The position numbers and the translations under genes are program-made. Below, piece by piece: positions 1-10,400 of a stretch of DNA of 64,000 nt. The notes under the pieces are model-generated. The model made no database searches. It had not been told where the DNA came from and was given only the letters and a program-made list of their open reading frames with translations. Source of the stretch: CAYVTD01 sp964454445 (GTDB lineage: Bacteria > Bacteroidota > Ignavibacteria > Kapaibacteriales > UBA2268); NCBI GenBank assembly GCA_964454445.1, contig CAYVTD010000007.1, forward strand, positions 12,932-76,931. Direction: 5' to 3'. The number at the start of each line of letters is the position of its first letter. Position 1 is the first letter of the stretch.

Positions 1-1189
1 ATGAATCAGCTTTGGTAACAGATAGTACCGGACCAAAAATTTCTTCTTTGAAAATAGTATGGGTCGGCAAAACATCGGCAATGACGGTAGGTTCGTGAAA
101 ATTGCCTTTTTGGAGTTCGCCTTGAGTGGCTCTCTTGCCTCCGCAAATCAATCTGCCGCCCTCTTCGATTGCTATTTTAATATAGTTTTCAACATTTTTC
201 AAGGACTGTTCGTGTATGACCGGACCAACATCAGTTTCTTTTTTCCTTCCATCGCCTAAAACAAGTTTTTCGGCTCTCTCTTTTAGCATACCAAGGAATT
301 CTTCATAAATATCTTTGTGCAAGATAAGTCGGGAGGTAGCTGTGCAGCGCTGTCCGGTTGTTCCAAATGCACCCCAAAGCACGCCTTCGAGAGCTAAATC
401 GAAATTGGCATCGGGCATAACGATTTGGGCATTTTTTCCGCCCATTTCGAGCGAGCATTTTTTGTTAGTTCTGCCACAAATCTCTCCAATTTTAAAACCG
501 ATATCTGTCGAGCCAGTGAATCCGATGAGCTTTATGTCGGGATGTTCGACTAACATATTGCCCATGTTGCCTTTGCCGAGTAAAACATTGAAAACACCGT
601 CAGGTATGCCAGCTTCCTCAAGAATTTCTGCAAAAATGACGCCCGAATGTGGAGAATCTTTCGACGGTTTGTAAACTACGGTATTGCCAGCTGCGATGGC
701 GGGAAGTATTTTCCAACTCGGCACAGCAACAGGGAAATTCCAAGCAGTAATAATTCCGCAAACACCGACAGGAACTCGAAACGACATATTCTGCTTGTTT
801 TCCAATTCGCTTGGGGCAGTAAATCCGAAAAGTCGGCGGGTTTCAGTAGCAGCGTAATATGCAGTGTCGATTGCCTCTTGGATATCTCCTTTAGTTTCAA
901 AAACAGGTTTACCCATTTCGCGGGTCATAATGTCGGCGAGTTCGTCTTTTCGACGATTGAAAATGTCGCCTGCTTTGCGTAGCATATCGCCTCTTTTCGG
1001 TGCAGGAACTCTTTTCCACTTTTTAAACGCCTCTTTGGCTGCAGCAACTGCTGCATTTACGTCTTCTTGACCAGATAAAGGAAATTCGCCGATAATATCT
1101 TCTCTGTCGGCTGGGTTTATATTTTTAAAATACTCGCCTGATAGTGGCTCCACCCATTTGCCATTGATATAATTTTTAAATCTTTCCAT
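1..1189 (-). CDS. Aldehyde dehydrogenase, NAD(P)+-dependent (C-terminus cut by window edge)
   Basis: Oxidises an aldehyde to a carboxylic acid with NAD(P)+ in the cytoplasm; the substrate cannot be read from the sequence. About 396 codons lie inside the window and roughly 100 C-terminal residues are missing off the left edge. The reverse strand reads an ALDH-family N-terminus (MERFKNYINGKWVEP), the ITAWNFP cofactor-site segment, GFTGS, the LEMGGKN motif with the general-base Glu, and the GQRCTA motif with the nucleophilic Cys. The ATG at 1189 has GGAG about 7 nt upstream. It is divergent from the OmpA-like gene across a 170-bp AT-rich gap. The family assignment is firm; the choice among semialdehyde, betaine-aldehyde or generic ALDH is open. 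Confidence 0.93.
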   Translation of the reverse strand, partial: MERFKNYINGKWVEPLSGEYFKNINPADREDIIGEFPLSGQEDVNAAVAAAKEAFKKWKRVPAPKRGDMLRKAGDIFNRRKDELADIMTREMGKPVFETKGDIQEAIDTAYYAATETRRLFGFTAPSELENKQNMSFRVPVGVCGIITAWNFPVAVPSWKILPAIAAGNTVVYKPSKDSPHSGVIFAEILEEAGIPDGVFNVLLGKGNMGNMLVEHPDIKLIGFTGSTDIGFKIGEICGRTNKKCSLEMGGKNAQIVMPDANFDLALEGVLWGAFGTTGQRCTATSRLILHKDIYEEFLGMLKERAEKLVLGDGRKKETDVGPVIHEQSLKNVENYIKIAIEEGGRLICGGKRATQGELQKGNFHEPTVIADVLPTHTIFKEEIFGPVLSVTKADS

Positions 1190-1360
1190 AAGTTGCTCCA
1201 TTCTTTTACAAATTGATTAAAAAAAGTTTGTTTATTAAAATCCAAATATTAAATTGAATTTGAATGAATTACAAAAATAGCTTTTTTAAAGTAAATTTAA
1301 TAATAATTATAACAATATAAATAGAAGAAGAAAAAAACAGTTGGATTAAGGAGCAAATCT

Positions 1361-2311
1361 ATGAAAAGAGTTTTATTTGCAATTTTGGTAATTTTAACAG
1401 CAGTAGCCAATTTAAAAGCTGCAGATTATTACAATGAAACAAAGATATTTGTATTTCTTCGTTCAGACGACGTCGAACTAACACCTCAAATGATGACTTA
1501 TCTCGATGGTGTTGCCAATTATATGGAAGAAAATCCGGAAACAGTGGTAAAAATTGTAGGACACTCTGAATCTGTGATGACAACAAAGCAGCAACAGTAT
1601 ATTTCTGAAGCCCGCGCTCAAGCAGCTATGATTTATCTAAACAACAAAGGTATTTCCCAATCAAGAGTATTAACAAGCGGTGAAGGTGCAAGCAAGCAAA
1701 TATACGGATTTGAGCAATCGAGCAAGAATAACCGAATTGAAATTAGCGTTTTTATCCCCGGTGTAAAGCCAAACATAGAACCATCATCAACCCAATATGA
1801 TACACATAATGGGACAAGCTATTCCGGAGGACATCATCTCCATTCTCATCATTTGGCTCTATTTGGAGGAGCAACGACAAGTTTAGAAGTCAAGCACACA
1901 GATCCAACAGCAGGTATCGACTACGAATTTCGTTTACCATTTTGGGACAATGTTATTGGTATTGGCATTTTCGGTGAAGCAGCTTTTGCAGAACATATTG
2001 AATTTCTAGCAGGTGGATTGATTGTTGTTCATCCAATTGCCGGTTTGAAAGTTTTTGCCGGTGGTGGTGCCGTTCGAGTTGAACACACTGTTCAATCAAT
2101 ACCCGAAACTATTCCACTTAAAATAAAATCTGATAGAATTCTTGCAAATGGGTCAGAAGAAACTGAAGTTAAGTTTGAACCGCTCATTCGTGGCGGCATT
2201 GGCTATGATTTCCATTTTGAACAGTTTTCGATTGGCCCAGTTGTATCAGCAGATTACATTAATAAAAATACTTTACTTGTTTATGGTTTAAGTTTGGGAA
2301 TTGGGTTTTAA
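1361..2311 (+). CDS. Outer-membrane protein with N-terminal OmpA-like domain and C-terminal beta-barrel
   Basis: 316 aa. Residues 1-20 form a signal peptide ending in Ala. Residues about 25-135 look like an OmpA/MotB peptidoglycan-binding domain: a GHSES segment, the helix SEARAQAAMIYLNNKGI, SRVLTSGEG, and NNRIEI matching the conserved NRR(V/I)E end. After a His/Ser-rich linker (about 150-165) comes an amphipathic beta-rich segment ending in LGIGF; the terminal Phe fits a BAM-recognised strand. In classical OmpA the barrel comes first and the peptidoglycan domain last, so the order here is reversed. AGGAG lies about 8 nt before the ATG. It likely tethers outer membrane to cell wall. No operon partner is evident: GH57 follows after 22 nt on the same strand but is functionally unrelated. 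Confidence 0.75.
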   Translation: MKRVLFAILVILTAVANLKAADYYNETKIFVFLRSDDVELTPQMMTYLDGVANYMEENPETVVKIVGHSESVMTTKQQQYISEARAQAAMIYLNNKGISQSRVLTSGEGASKQIYGFEQSSKNNRIEISVFIPGVKPNIEPSSTQYDTHNGTSYSGGHHLHSHHLALFGGATTSLEVKHTDPTAGIDYEFRLPFWDNVIGIGIFGEAAFAEHIEFLAGGLIVVHPIAGLKVFAGGGAVRVEHTVQSIPETIPLKIKSDRILANGSEETEVKFEPLIRGGIGYDFHFEQFSIGPVVSADYINKNTLLVYGLSLGIGF

Positions 2312-2333
2312 ATAATATAATTAATTAAGAATT

Positions 2334-4427
2334 ATGAAACCAATAAAAGTAGCTCTTATATGGCATTTCCACCAGCCATATTACAAAAAAGAGAAGGAAT
2401 TTATGCTGCCTTGGGTGCGCTTGCACGGGATAAAAGATTATTTTAGTCTGCCCGAGCTTTTTCAGGAATTTCCGAATGTCAAGCAGACAATAAACTTGGT
2501 GCCTTCGCTAAGAATGCAGTTAGATGAATATATTGAAGGCACTTGCGAAGACAAAATCCAAAGGCTTACGAAAATTCCTGCTGTCGAATTGTCAGAGTGC
2601 GACAAGGAAGATATTCTTCGCTTGTTTTTTCTTTGTAACCACGAGAATATGCTTAATCCCTATCCTCGTTACAAAGAACTTCTCGACAGATCCAGCGATA
2701 AAATTAAGGCACTTAAGGAATTTAGCCAGCAAGATTGGCGTGATTTGCAAGTTTGGTATAATCTAACCTGGCTTGATGGCTATTCCCGCAATCACAAGGC
2801 GGTAAGACGACTTTTTGACAAAGGAAGGGACTTCGCTGAAGAAGAGAAAATCGCTATGCTCGAAATGCACAAATATATCCTTAGCCAGATACGCCCACAA
2901 CTAAAGATGTTGCAGACAACCGGGCAACTAGAAATAAGCTGTACACCTATGTACCATCCTATTTTGCCTCTTTTATGCGATTCCAATGTTGCATCAGAGT
3001 CTATGCCCGATATAGAGCTTCCAAAAATTCGTTTCAAATATCCTCAAGATGCAGAATGGCAAATCGCTAGTTCATTGGAATATTTTGCAAAATCAAGCGG
3101 TAGGAAACTATATGGAATGTGGCCCTCTGAAGGCTCAATTTCAAACGAAGTTCTCGATTTGATGATTAAAGCAGGCGTCCAGTGGGCTGCAAGCGATGAA
3201 GAAGTACTTAAAAAATCTCTTATGCCCGATTATAAACATACTCATAAATACTTTCCCCGTAAATACCTTTCAGAAAATGGAAGTATAGCTCTACTTTTTC
3301 GCGACCACTCTTTATCCGATGCCATCGGTTTCGTTTATTCTCGATGGAATGCTTATGATGCTGCTATCGATTTCACGAATAAATTAAAGCATATTCGCTC
3401 GGAAATAATCAATGAACATGGCGAAGATGCTTTGGACCACGCCGCAGTTCCTGTTATTCTCGATGGAGAAAACTGTTGGGAGTTTTATTACGAAAATGGC
3501 ATTCATTTCCAACGTTCACTATATGATATTTTATCTAATGATGGCACTTTTTTGACAGTTACTCCATCTGAAGCCATACAAGCCGAGCATACTGAGTATT
3601 TACCGACAATCAAGAGTATTCGTGCTGGCTCGTGGATCAATGCAGATTTTAGAATTTGGATAGGTAACCGGCAAAATAGGGAAGCTTGGTCGATGCTAGC
3701 ACGAGCGAGGGAAACAATCGAAAAAGCTAAGGAATCTGTCGATTTGGATAAATACCAAAAAGCTTTAAACGAGATTTATATTGCTGAGGGATCGGATTGG
3801 TTCTGGTGGTATTGCGACGACCATCAAGCAAGCAACAAATACGATTTTGATATGCTATTTCGCTGGCATCTCGAGCAGGCATACAAGCTCATAGGACAGG
3901 AAGTCCCTAATGATATATTTATACCTATCCATACTCCAGAAGACAAAACAATTATTACACCACAAAAAAACTTAATTTCACCTCGAATCACCGGATTGAA
4001 CAGTACTGAATCAGATTGGCCAGAAGCCGGCTGCTACGATGCAGAAAAATCGCTCGGCTCTATGCACTTTGCAGGCGCTATCCTTAAAAAACTTCTTTTT
4101 GGCTCGAACAAAGAAAAAATCTTTTTTCGTCTTGTTCTTAGCCGGAAATTGAAAAATGAAGAAAAAATCGAAATCAATGTATCAGAGCCAAATAAGTACA
4201 AGATTATAATAAAAAATCATTCATCTTGCATTCATTTCTTTTCAAAAACGCGACCCTACTGTATTGAACTAGCATCTTCTGAAGTTATCGATATTGCATT
4301 AGATAAATTAATAACTGAAAAAATGGGTAGTTCTACATGTTTTGCTGATATTTCAATCAATGTGATAACCGAAAACAGTAATATAGTATATCCTCTTCAA
4401 GGCTCCCTATTTATCGAATTTATATAA
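2334..4427 (+). CDS. Glycoside hydrolase family 57 (alpha-amylase / amylopullulanase / glucanotransferase type)
   Basis: 697 aa, with no signal peptide, so probably cytoplasmic and acting on glycogen or maltodextrins. The GH57 landmarks appear in order: HFHQP at residues 11-15; the TGQLEIS...HPILPLL block near 200-215; GMWPSEG with the probable nucleophile Glu266; WAASDEE with the probable acid/base Asp288; and LDGENCWEFYYENG near 385-397. About 150 C-terminal residues (540-697) look like the beta-rich accessory domain of the longer GH57 enzymes. The length suits the amylase/4-alpha-glucanotransferase subgroup. It starts 22 nt after the OmpA-like gene and may be co-transcribed. Family confidence is high; hydrolase versus transferase cannot be settled from motifs alone. 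Confidence 0.92.
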   Translation: MKPIKVALIWHFHQPYYKKEKEFMLPWVRLHGIKDYFSLPELFQEFPNVKQTINLVPSLRMQLDEYIEGTCEDKIQRLTKIPAVELSECDKEDILRLFFLCNHENMLNPYPRYKELLDRSSDKIKALKEFSQQDWRDLQVWYNLTWLDGYSRNHKAVRRLFDKGRDFAEEEKIAMLEMHKYILSQIRPQLKMLQTTGQLEISCTPMYHPILPLLCDSNVASESMPDIELPKIRFKYPQDAEWQIASSLEYFAKSSGRKLYGMWPSEGSISNEVLDLMIKAGVQWAASDEEVLKKSLMPDYKHTHKYFPRKYLSENGSIALLFRDHSLSDAIGFVYSRWNAYDAAIDFTNKLKHIRSEIINEHGEDALDHAAVPVILDGENCWEFYYENGIHFQRSLYDILSNDGTFLTVTPSEAIQAEHTEYLPTIKSIRAGSWINADFRIWIGNRQNREAWSMLARARETIEKAKESVDLDKYQKALNEIYIAEGSDWFWWYCDDHQASNKYDFDMLFRWHLEQAYKLIGQEVPNDIFIPIHTPEDKTIITPQKNLISPRITGLNSTESDWPEAGCYDAEKSLGSMHFAGAILKKLLFGSNKEKIFFRLVLSRKLKNEEKIEINVSEPNKYKIIIKNHSSCIHFFSKTRPYCIELASSEVIDIALDKLITEKMGSSTCFADISINVITENSNIVYPLQGSLFIEFI

Positions 4428-4542
4428 AGCAAAACAATTAATTATAATAATTTAATTTTTATATTTATGTATTTTTCTTAATTTTAACCTTATCAAAAGC
4501 TTCATTGTTTAATAACCTAATAAAAGTTAGTTCGGGGGAACT

Positions 4543-6567
4543 GTGGATAGTTATAAAAAAAATGAAAGCATTAGAGTACTTATCATCGAAGATTCAAGAA
4601 CGTATGCATTAATTTTAAAAAAAGCGCTGATTCGTGGTGGATTCGAGCCTGAATGTACGGTCGTTTCTACTGTAAAAGATATTCTCTATCAGCTGAAATA
4701 CAATCCACCTGACATAATCCTTTGTGATTATACTTTGCCCGATATGAACGGGCTTGACGCTTTTGAAGCTGTAAAAGCAACTGGTGCTGACATCCCTTTT
4801 GTTATCGTATCAGGCACAATTACAGAAAAAACTGCAGTAGAAATGATGGAATCCGGAGTTAAAGATTACTTGATGAAAGAAAATATCAGTCGCTTTGTCC
4901 CTCTAGTAAAGCGCGAGTTAAAAGCCGCTAAAGAAAGAAAAATAAAAGCCATAACAGAAGAAAATCTACGCAATTTAACAGAAAATCTAGAGCGAACTGT
5001 AAGGGAAAGAACTTCTCTTCTCGAAGAAATCAATGTCAAGTTGGTAAAAGAGATTAGCGAAAGAAACAAAACTGTCAATCTGCTCAAAGAAACACAAAAA
5101 TTCTTGGATACCATACTGGAAAACATGCCTGTTACTGTATATGCTCAAGACCCTTTTACGCAAGAACTTAAGTTTATCAACAGAACTGGGGAGTTGCTGA
5201 CAGGATTGAAAAAAGAAGAACTCATTGGCAGAAAAGTCCCAGATTTATTTTCAAAGCATTTTAACGATATTTTCACTTGTCCTGATGACATGCTCATTAG
5301 TGGCGAAATCGAAATGGATATACGCGAGATGGCTGTTCAAATCGAGCCAGATGCAAATAAAGAAATTCTATCAAAGAAAATTTTAATCAAAGACGAAAAA
5401 AACAATCCAAGTTATATCATCGGCATAATCGAAGACCATACAATACAGAAAAAAACAGAGAAAGAGCTTGTCAGAACTGAGGCATTATTTACCAAACTTT
5501 TCAAACAAAGTCCGGTTGCTATTTGTGTAACTAACGACAAGACAAGCAAAATAATGGACATAAACGACAGCTTCCTCGAATGTTTTGAATACAAAAGATA
5601 TGAAATTATTGATAAACCATTAATTGAATTAAAAATATGGTCAAGCACTCTTACACGCGATACACTTATCGAACAAATCAAGACAAATGGATCTATTAAC
5701 GGTAAGGAGCTATTATTAAAAACAAAAAACGGGATGAAAAAAAATGTCCTGTTATCGGGTGAATATCTTGATTTTGAAGATGAAATATGGCTGATTTTCT
5801 TCTTTCTCGACATCTCCGAGCAAAAAGAAGCTAAAGATGAGATACAAAATGTCTTGAAAGCAGAATTGGAATTAAGCGATTTGAAATCTCGCCTTATCTC
5901 TATGATTTCACATGAGTTTAGAACTCCATTAACATCAATTATGCTTGCCGCAGACATGTTGAAACGATATGGGGACACTTTGGATGCTGATAGCAAAGAC
6001 AAACATTTCAATAAGATACAAGATACCGTGCTTGGAATGACAAAAATGGTCGAAAATGTGCTTACAATAGGTAGATTTGAAACAGGCAAATTCAAATTTA
6101 ATCCAGAACGTCTCGACATTGGAGCTTATACAAAATCTCTCGCCGAAAGTGTGCAGTTTCACGCCAAGGCGGGCAACATAATCAATTATAGATATCTTGG
6201 AGGTTGCAACGATGTGTTTCTCGACGAAAACCTCCTTGGTATGATACTATCTCAACTGCTAAGTAACGCCATAAAATTTAATAAAAACGGCAAGAGCATA
6301 GATTTTAATGTCTTTTGTCATAAAAACGAAGCATTTTTTGAAATAATCGATAAAGGTGTAGGCATACCCGAGGCTGAGTTGAAATCTGTTTTTGTTACTT
6401 TCTATCGCGGTTCTAATGTAAGCACAATCCCTGGCTATGGGCTCGGATTAACAATAGTAAGAAAAGCTGTCGATTCACACCAAGGTTCAATTTTTATTGA
6501 TAGAATCGAAAACGAAGGCACCAAGGTTTCTGTTGTTTTGCCAAACAACTTGTATTTTAACCAATAG
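4543..6567 (+). CDS. Receiver-PAS-PAS sensor histidine kinase (soluble)
   Basis: 674 aa with a GTG start preceded by GGGGGAA at about 5 nt spacing. Residues about 10-130 are a receiver domain with phospho-acceptor Asp62 in CDYTLPDMNG. A coiled coil follows (about 130-185), then two PAS-like regions (about 190-300 and 310-430). The HisKA box SHEFRTP has His457, and the HATPase_c domain shows DKGVGIPEAE and GYGLGLTIV. No transmembrane segment is seen, so it senses a cytoplasmic signal or takes phosphoryl input through its N-terminal receiver. The last 11 bp overlap convergently with ispH. No cognate regulator is adjacent. Confidence 0.93.
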   Translation: MDSYKKNESIRVLIIEDSRTYALILKKALIRGGFEPECTVVSTVKDILYQLKYNPPDIILCDYTLPDMNGLDAFEAVKATGADIPFVIVSGTITEKTAVEMMESGVKDYLMKENISRFVPLVKRELKAAKERKIKAITEENLRNLTENLERTVRERTSLLEEINVKLVKEISERNKTVNLLKETQKFLDTILENMPVTVYAQDPFTQELKFINRTGELLTGLKKEELIGRKVPDLFSKHFNDIFTCPDDMLISGEIEMDIREMAVQIEPDANKEILSKKILIKDEKNNPSYIIGIIEDHTIQKKTEKELVRTEALFTKLFKQSPVAICVTNDKTSKIMDINDSFLECFEYKRYEIIDKPLIELKIWSSTLTRDTLIEQIKTNGSINGKELLLKTKNGMKKNVLLSGEYLDFEDEIWLIFFFLDISEQKEAKDEIQNVLKAELELSDLKSRLISMISHEFRTPLTSIMLAADMLKRYGDTLDADSKDKHFNKIQDTVLGMTKMVENVLTIGRFETGKFKFNPERLDIGAYTKSLAESVQFHAKAGNIINYRYLGGCNDVFLDENLLGMILSQLLSNAIKFNKNGKSIDFNVFCHKNEAFFEIIDKGVGIPEAELKSVFVTFYRGSNVSTIPGYGLGLTIVRKAVDSHQGSIFIDRIENEGTKVSVVLPNNLYFNQ

Positions 6568-7441
6568 CTTCCGTCAATTTTTCTTTTACCTTTTCCATAT
6601 ACCATTGCGGGGTGCTGGTGGCTCCTGTTATACCGATACTTTCCGCTTTTTTGATTCTTTCTATCTCGATTTCTTCATAACTTTCGATAAAAATTGTTCT
6701 GTCATTAACGCTTTTACAAACATTAAACAGACTTTTTCCATTTGAAGAATCCCTACCAGCAACGAACAACACAATTTCGTGCTCTGATGCAAACTTACGT
6801 AACTGTGGCTCGCGATTGGACACAAATTTACATATTGTATCTTTTGCAACGAACATTTCGGAATAACTCTCGGGGTAACGTTCTTTAAATTTGTTTCTCA
6901 GGGCATCTTTTATGTTCTTGTAGCCTGGCTTGTCCATAGTAGTTTGCGAAAAAAGCATTGTCTTCCTTTCGTAATCGATGTTATCGATAGCCTCTTCCAC
7001 ATTTTTAATTACCACACAATCGTCATTACATACACCACGTAATCCAATTACTTCAGCATGGCTCTTTTTCCCAAAGATCATAACTCGCCATCCATCTAAA
7101 TAAAATTTTCGTACCCTTTGCTGAAGATTCTTTACTAATGGACAAGTGGCATCGATAACGTTCAAGCCAAGATTTTCGAGTTTCGTATAAGTCGAAGGCG
7201 GTTCGCCATGAGCTCGAATGATTACTTCTGTTTTTTGTGTCTCGAGTAATTCAAGTTTGTCATGCTTGACAGTTTTCAAGCTTTTCGATTCAAGTCGCTC
7301 TATTTCGCGGGGATTATGGATGATATCGCCCAGAACATAAATATCTTCTTTATGATTCTTATTTAGTTCACTCTCGACAAGCTCAATAGTTTTTACCACC
7401 CCCCAGCAAAAACCGGCGTTTTTATCTATATCTATTTTCAT
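6557..7441 (-). CDS. ispH: 4-hydroxy-3-methylbut-2-enyl diphosphate reductase
   Basis: 294 aa, the usual size for IspH/LytB. It catalyses the last step of the MEP isoprenoid pathway, reducing HMBPP to IPP and DMAPP at an iron-sulfur cluster. The three cluster ligands are visible: Cys12 (NAGFCWGV), Cys100 (DATCPLV) and Cys204 (KDTICKF). The family blocks RAHGEPP, QTTMDKP, GRDSSNGKS and GITGATSTPQW are also present. It lies 41 nt downstream of smc on the same strand and may be read through from it. Its 3' end overlaps the convergent kinase gene by 11 bp. Confidence 0.97.
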   Translation of the reverse strand: MKIDIDKNAGFCWGVVKTIELVESELNKNHKEDIYVLGDIIHNPREIERLESKSLKTVKHDKLELLETQKTEVIIRAHGEPPSTYTKLENLGLNVIDATCPLVKNLQQRVRKFYLDGWRVMIFGKKSHAEVIGLRGVCNDDCVVIKNVEEAIDNIDYERKTMLFSQTTMDKPGYKNIKDALRNKFKERYPESYSEMFVAKDTICKFVSNREPQLRKFASEHEIVLFVAGRDSSNGKSLFNVCKSVNDRTIFIESYEEIEIERIKKAESIGITGATSTPQWYMEKVKEKLTEAIG

Positions 7442-7482
7442 TTTATTATTTCTATTTCAAAAAAACAATTATAAAGAACGAA

Positions 7483-10400
7483 TTAAACATCGATTCCTGC
7501 AAGACGGGCAGAAACGACTTTCGAGACGCCTTCTTCTTGCATCGTTATTCCATACAAGGTGTCAGCGGCTGACATACTCCTTTTATTGTGAGTAACTATT
7601 AAGAACTGTGTTTCAACGCTAAATCGGCGAATTAATTGTAAAAATTTATCTATATTGTTATCGTCGAGCGGAGCATCTACTTCGTCGAGTATGCAGAAAG
7701 GACTCGGTTTGACGAGATAAATTGCAAATAGCAAAGCAATTGCAATAAGAGTTTTTTCTCCTCCGGAAAGCATTTCTATGATATGTGGCCGTTTGCCCGG
7801 TGGTTTTGCCATTATCTCTATATCCGATTCGAGTAAGTTACCTTCAGCAAGCTGTAAATTCGCTTCGCCTTCATCGCCAAACAATGTTTTGAACAATGTT
7901 TGAAAATTCTTGTTTATTTCTTCAAAAGTAGTGAGAAATTGCTGTTCGGCATTACGATTGATTTCTTCTATAGTTTCTTGAAGATTTTTTTCAGAATCAC
8001 TAAGGTCTTTCATCTGATTCTCGTAAAACTCAAGCCTCTCTTTTTCTTTTTCATATTCCTCGAGAGCTAAAAAGTTTACATTACCGAGCGAAGCAAGTTT
8101 ATCTTTGATATTATTTAGTAAGGTCGTAGCAGCGTCAATAGAAAAACTTTCTTCGAGAGCAACAGTTTCTTTTTCAAAATCGACAGTATATTTTTCTTGT
8201 GCTTTGGCAACAATATGACGTCTTTGCGTGCTATGCTCGCTAAGTTGAAGCTCATATTTATGAAGATTATCCACAGTTGCAGAATAAGCCTCACGCAGGC
8301 GCTTCAAGTCGTCGGAGTAACTTTGCAACTGCTCTTGTAATGAATCGAGTTGTTCGGCAAGATATTTTCGTTTAGCTGTTGCTTCTTCATTCTCTTTTTT
8401 GATTCTTTCGAGTTCAACAATATAACTATCAATCATTTTAACAAGAACAACTATGTCGCCTTCTGCTTTTTGAAATTCGATGGATTCGTTTTCTATCTTG
8501 TTTATTGCATTCTGTTTAATATTTTCAAGTCGTAAAATATCTTTTTCTAAGTTTTCTGCTTCTGATTTAAGCCGGACAGATTGCAGCTCTAACTTTCGCG
8601 ATGCATCGGCTATTTGCTCATAAATTTTTCCGGCTTGAGCGAGATCATTTTTAGTATGCTGGAGTTCATTCCGAAAAATAGCTAAATCTGATGATATTTT
8701 TACCATTTCCTCATTGCCAACGACCATATCTTTTTCGATGGTTTCGATTTCATCGGAAAGCCCTTTGTTGTTTTTTTCGAGCAGATTAATATTGTTTTCA
8801 ATAGATTCACGGCGATATTTCAACCGGGAAAGCTCTTGAACAAAACTATTCTTTTCGGCTTCTTTGCTTCTAAGTTCAGCATTTATGCTGTTTATATTAA
8901 TCTCGGACAGTTCGTTTTTTATTTGATTGAAATTGTCTCTTTGAATCCCGAGTTTTTTATCAAGTGCATCAATTTCAACTTTGAGTTTTTGGATACGCTC
9001 TTTCTTGCCAATGGTCCTGCCCTCTGTTTTTGTTACTGAACCACCCCGATATAAACCTACTTTGCTAATAAGCTCACCTTTTAAAGTAACTGCTGTTTCA
9101 GTTACACCACTTTCGACAGCTTGCAAAGCCAAAGCAAAGTCCTTAACAACAAGTGTCCTTGGAGCAATAGCTCGGACAGCAGATCTAATAGTTTCATCGA
9201 CTCTGATCAACTCGGAAGCCCAACCGGAATAGCCGTCTTGACAAGGGGCATCTACGGGTTTGGGGATATTTGGGATACTATCCCGGCACAAAAAAGTAGC
9301 TTTGCCTTTGTCTGATGCTTGCAATAGGGCGATGGCATAATCAGCATCGGAACGCTTGTCCACCACAAAATATTGAGTAGCTTCTCCAAGGGCGGCATTG
9401 ATTGCCAGCCGGTAGCTTTCGTCAACCCCGGCAAGCTCAGACAGGAGGCTCTTTTCTCCGGCAGGCGCCCATTTTTGTTCTTTTAAAAGATATTTTGTAG
9501 TCTCATCGCTGTCGATTAAGCCTGTCAGCAATTCAAGAGATGATTTTTTCGAGTTATATTCCCGTTCTGCATCAGAAATCAGATTTCTTATCTCATCGAG
9601 TTTCATTTGCAAAGATTCTTGCCTTTCTTGAGCCGTTTTCAGCCGATTTTCAATCTCGATTATTTCATCGCCAAGCTTTGTTTCTGCAATCGATTTTTCT
9701 TGGAGATTATACTCCAAATTGAGAATATCTTTCTTTAAACTGACAATGTTTTCGGCGTCGGCAACAATTTTCTTTTCGATGGAAGTTTTTCTTTCGGTGA
9801 GTTTTTTTTCGCCCTGTTTCAGCGAGTTCAATTTGTTTTCGAGGGCTATTATCTGACGATTGTTGACATTGGCATTTTCGCGAAGCGCGTCAACTTTCTT
9901 TGATGCTTGTGCTTTTTTGTCGTTTGATTCAGCAAGTTCTTCGATATTGTTTTCGAGGGCAATCTTTACAAGCTCTCTATTTTTTGAAGTATCGTCAAGA
10001 TTTTGTGTAGTATTTTCAATTTCGATTTTCAAGTTTTCCAGGTCGATATTGATTCGCCTTTGTTTGTCGCGTAAAGACAGCACTTTCTCTTGTAAAACAG
10101 CGATATCCTTTGATTTTTGAGCAATGTCGGCGTTCAACTCGCTTTCTTTGTCTCGAGCCAGCATATACTCTTTCTCGATTTGCGATTGTTTTTTTTCTAA
10201 CTCATTAAGATTAGCCTCAGCTGCATTCAAGCCAACTTCTTTATTCTCTTTATCAGTTTTAACTTTGGCAATCTGTTCTTCGCGATCTAAAAGCAAAGAA
10301 TTTTGAGTAAGAAAATGATACTTTAGCACCTCAAGGTCTGTTTGCTTGAGATGCTCCAATAAATCGTTGTATCGTTTGGTTTTTATTGCCTGTCTATTTA

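Noticed and set aside
59..982. Several plus-strand ORFs at the left edge
   Set aside because: They are antisense to the aldehyde dehydrogenase, whose reverse-strand reading has intact catalytic motifs.
5412..6119. 235-aa minus-strand ORF inside the sensor kinase gene
   Set aside because: Antisense to an intact kinase domain; rich in Ser, Ile, Leu and Phe as expected from the complement, with no family motif or start site.
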